NCBI GenBank assembly: GCA_013696275.1
Contig: JACCYW010000286.1
Location: 1-6,408 of the forward strand
Direction of reading: 5' to 3'
From: Chloroflexota bacterium
Lineage (GTDB): Bacteria > Chloroflexota > Limnocylindria > Limnocylindrales > CSP1-4
DNA length: 6,408 nt
The stretch's first letter is position 1. Each line of letters opens with the position of its first letter. The notes below the pieces were generated by a model, which had not been told where the DNA came from, made no database searches, and saw only the letters and a program-made list of their open reading frames with translations. The translations under genes were made by a program, and so were the position numbers. Positions 6,152-6,408 of the stretch are shown one piece after another.

Positions 6152-6408
6152 CTGCTCGCTGACCGGACGAGCGGACCGCTGAGGGCTGGGAGTCGGTCCC
6201 GGCCTGGTGCCTCGGTGGTCGGGCTGCTCGCTGAGCGGACGACCGGACCGCTGAGGGCTGGGAGTCGGTCCCGGGCTGGTGCCTCGATGGTCGGGCTGCT
6301 CGCTGAGCGGACGACCGGACCGCTGAGGGCTGGGAGTCGGTCCCGGCCTGGTGCCTCGGTGGTCGGGCTGCTCGCTGAGCGGACGACCGGACCGCTGAGG
6401 GCTGGGAG
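6152..6408. repeat. 72-bp tandem repeat, three full copies and a partial fourth cut by the window edge
   Basis: Copies start at 6152, 6224, 6296 and 6368, exactly 72 bases apart. Copy 3 equals the consensus. Copy 2 differs at two positions (6275 G for C, 6287 A for G). Copy 1 differs at two others (6163 C for G, 6171 G for C). The partial copy 4 (41 bases) is identical to copy 3. There are no spacers between copies. Each unit holds a nine-pair hairpin with two G-T wobbles: in copy 1, GGGCTGGGA (6183-6191) pairs with TCCCGGCCT (6197-6205) around loop GTCGG. Each unit also has AGCGG and CCGCT arms. The near identity of the copies indicates recent expansion. The array probably continues beyond the window. 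Confidence 0.95.

Larger units (their letters stand above)
6047..6408. other. Gene-free tail region after the permease
   Basis: No supported gene is seen in these 362 bases. The DNA is G-rich on the plus strand and consists of a short junction, a GGCTG-type tract and a 72-bp tandem repeat. All three minus-strand frames and one plus-strand frame are open here, because TTA, CTA and TCA are absent from the plus strand. In each open frame of the repeat unit, third positions are 75% G+C, the same as the unit overall. This argues against coding. A gene reaching in from beyond the right edge cannot be excluded. No clear terminator follows the permease stop. Confidence 0.6.

Noticed and set aside
6152..6408. 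CRISPR array
   Set aside because: The units are 72 bases and directly adjoining, with no unique spacers between repeats, and no cas gene is visible.

Overview
This is a GC-rich bacterial window holding a coenzyme A biosynthesis operon on the minus strand. A divergent two-gene unit follows on the plus strand, and a tandem-repeat region runs off the right edge. The type III pantothenate kinase, the fused CoaBC, the strong G/C preference at third codon positions and the GTG and CTG starts fit a high-GC lineage such as Chloroflexota or a relative of Actinomycetota. The sequence alone does not settle the taxonomy, and this placement is an inference.

Layout. Bases 1-161 carry the end of an unidentified plus-strand gene, followed by a small GC hairpin. 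It converges on, and slightly overlaps, the end of panC. From 4104 down to 133 the minus strand reads coaX - coaBC - panB - panC without a gap. Each junction is a four-base overlap of the form NTGA (GTGA, ATGA, CTGA), so the whole set looks translationally coupled. Bases 4105-4214 are a divergent promoter region with a 13-bp perfect dyad. On the plus strand come an unrecognised 152-residue soluble protein (4215-4673) and an AzgA-type NCS2 purine permease (4715-6046). After the permease there is no recognisable gene: a G-rich GGCTG-type tract (about 6080-6150) leads into a 72-bp tandem repeat (6152-6408) that is cut by the window edge.

How the genes work together. PanB makes ketopantoate. PanC joins pantoate to beta-alanine to give pantothenate. 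CoaX phosphorylates pantothenate. CoaBC adds cysteine and decarboxylates the product to 4'-phosphopantetheine. The operon therefore covers most of the route to CoA; ketopantoate reductase (panE), aspartate decarboxylase (panD), coaD and coaE are not in the window. The divergent unit probably handles nucleobase uptake, and any link to CoA synthesis would be only the shared promoter region.

The core genes are ordinary in function. The points most worth a second look are the unusual panC start, the unbroken chain of four-base overlaps, and the hairpin-bearing 72-bp tandem repeat. I see no strong evidence of a wholly new system.
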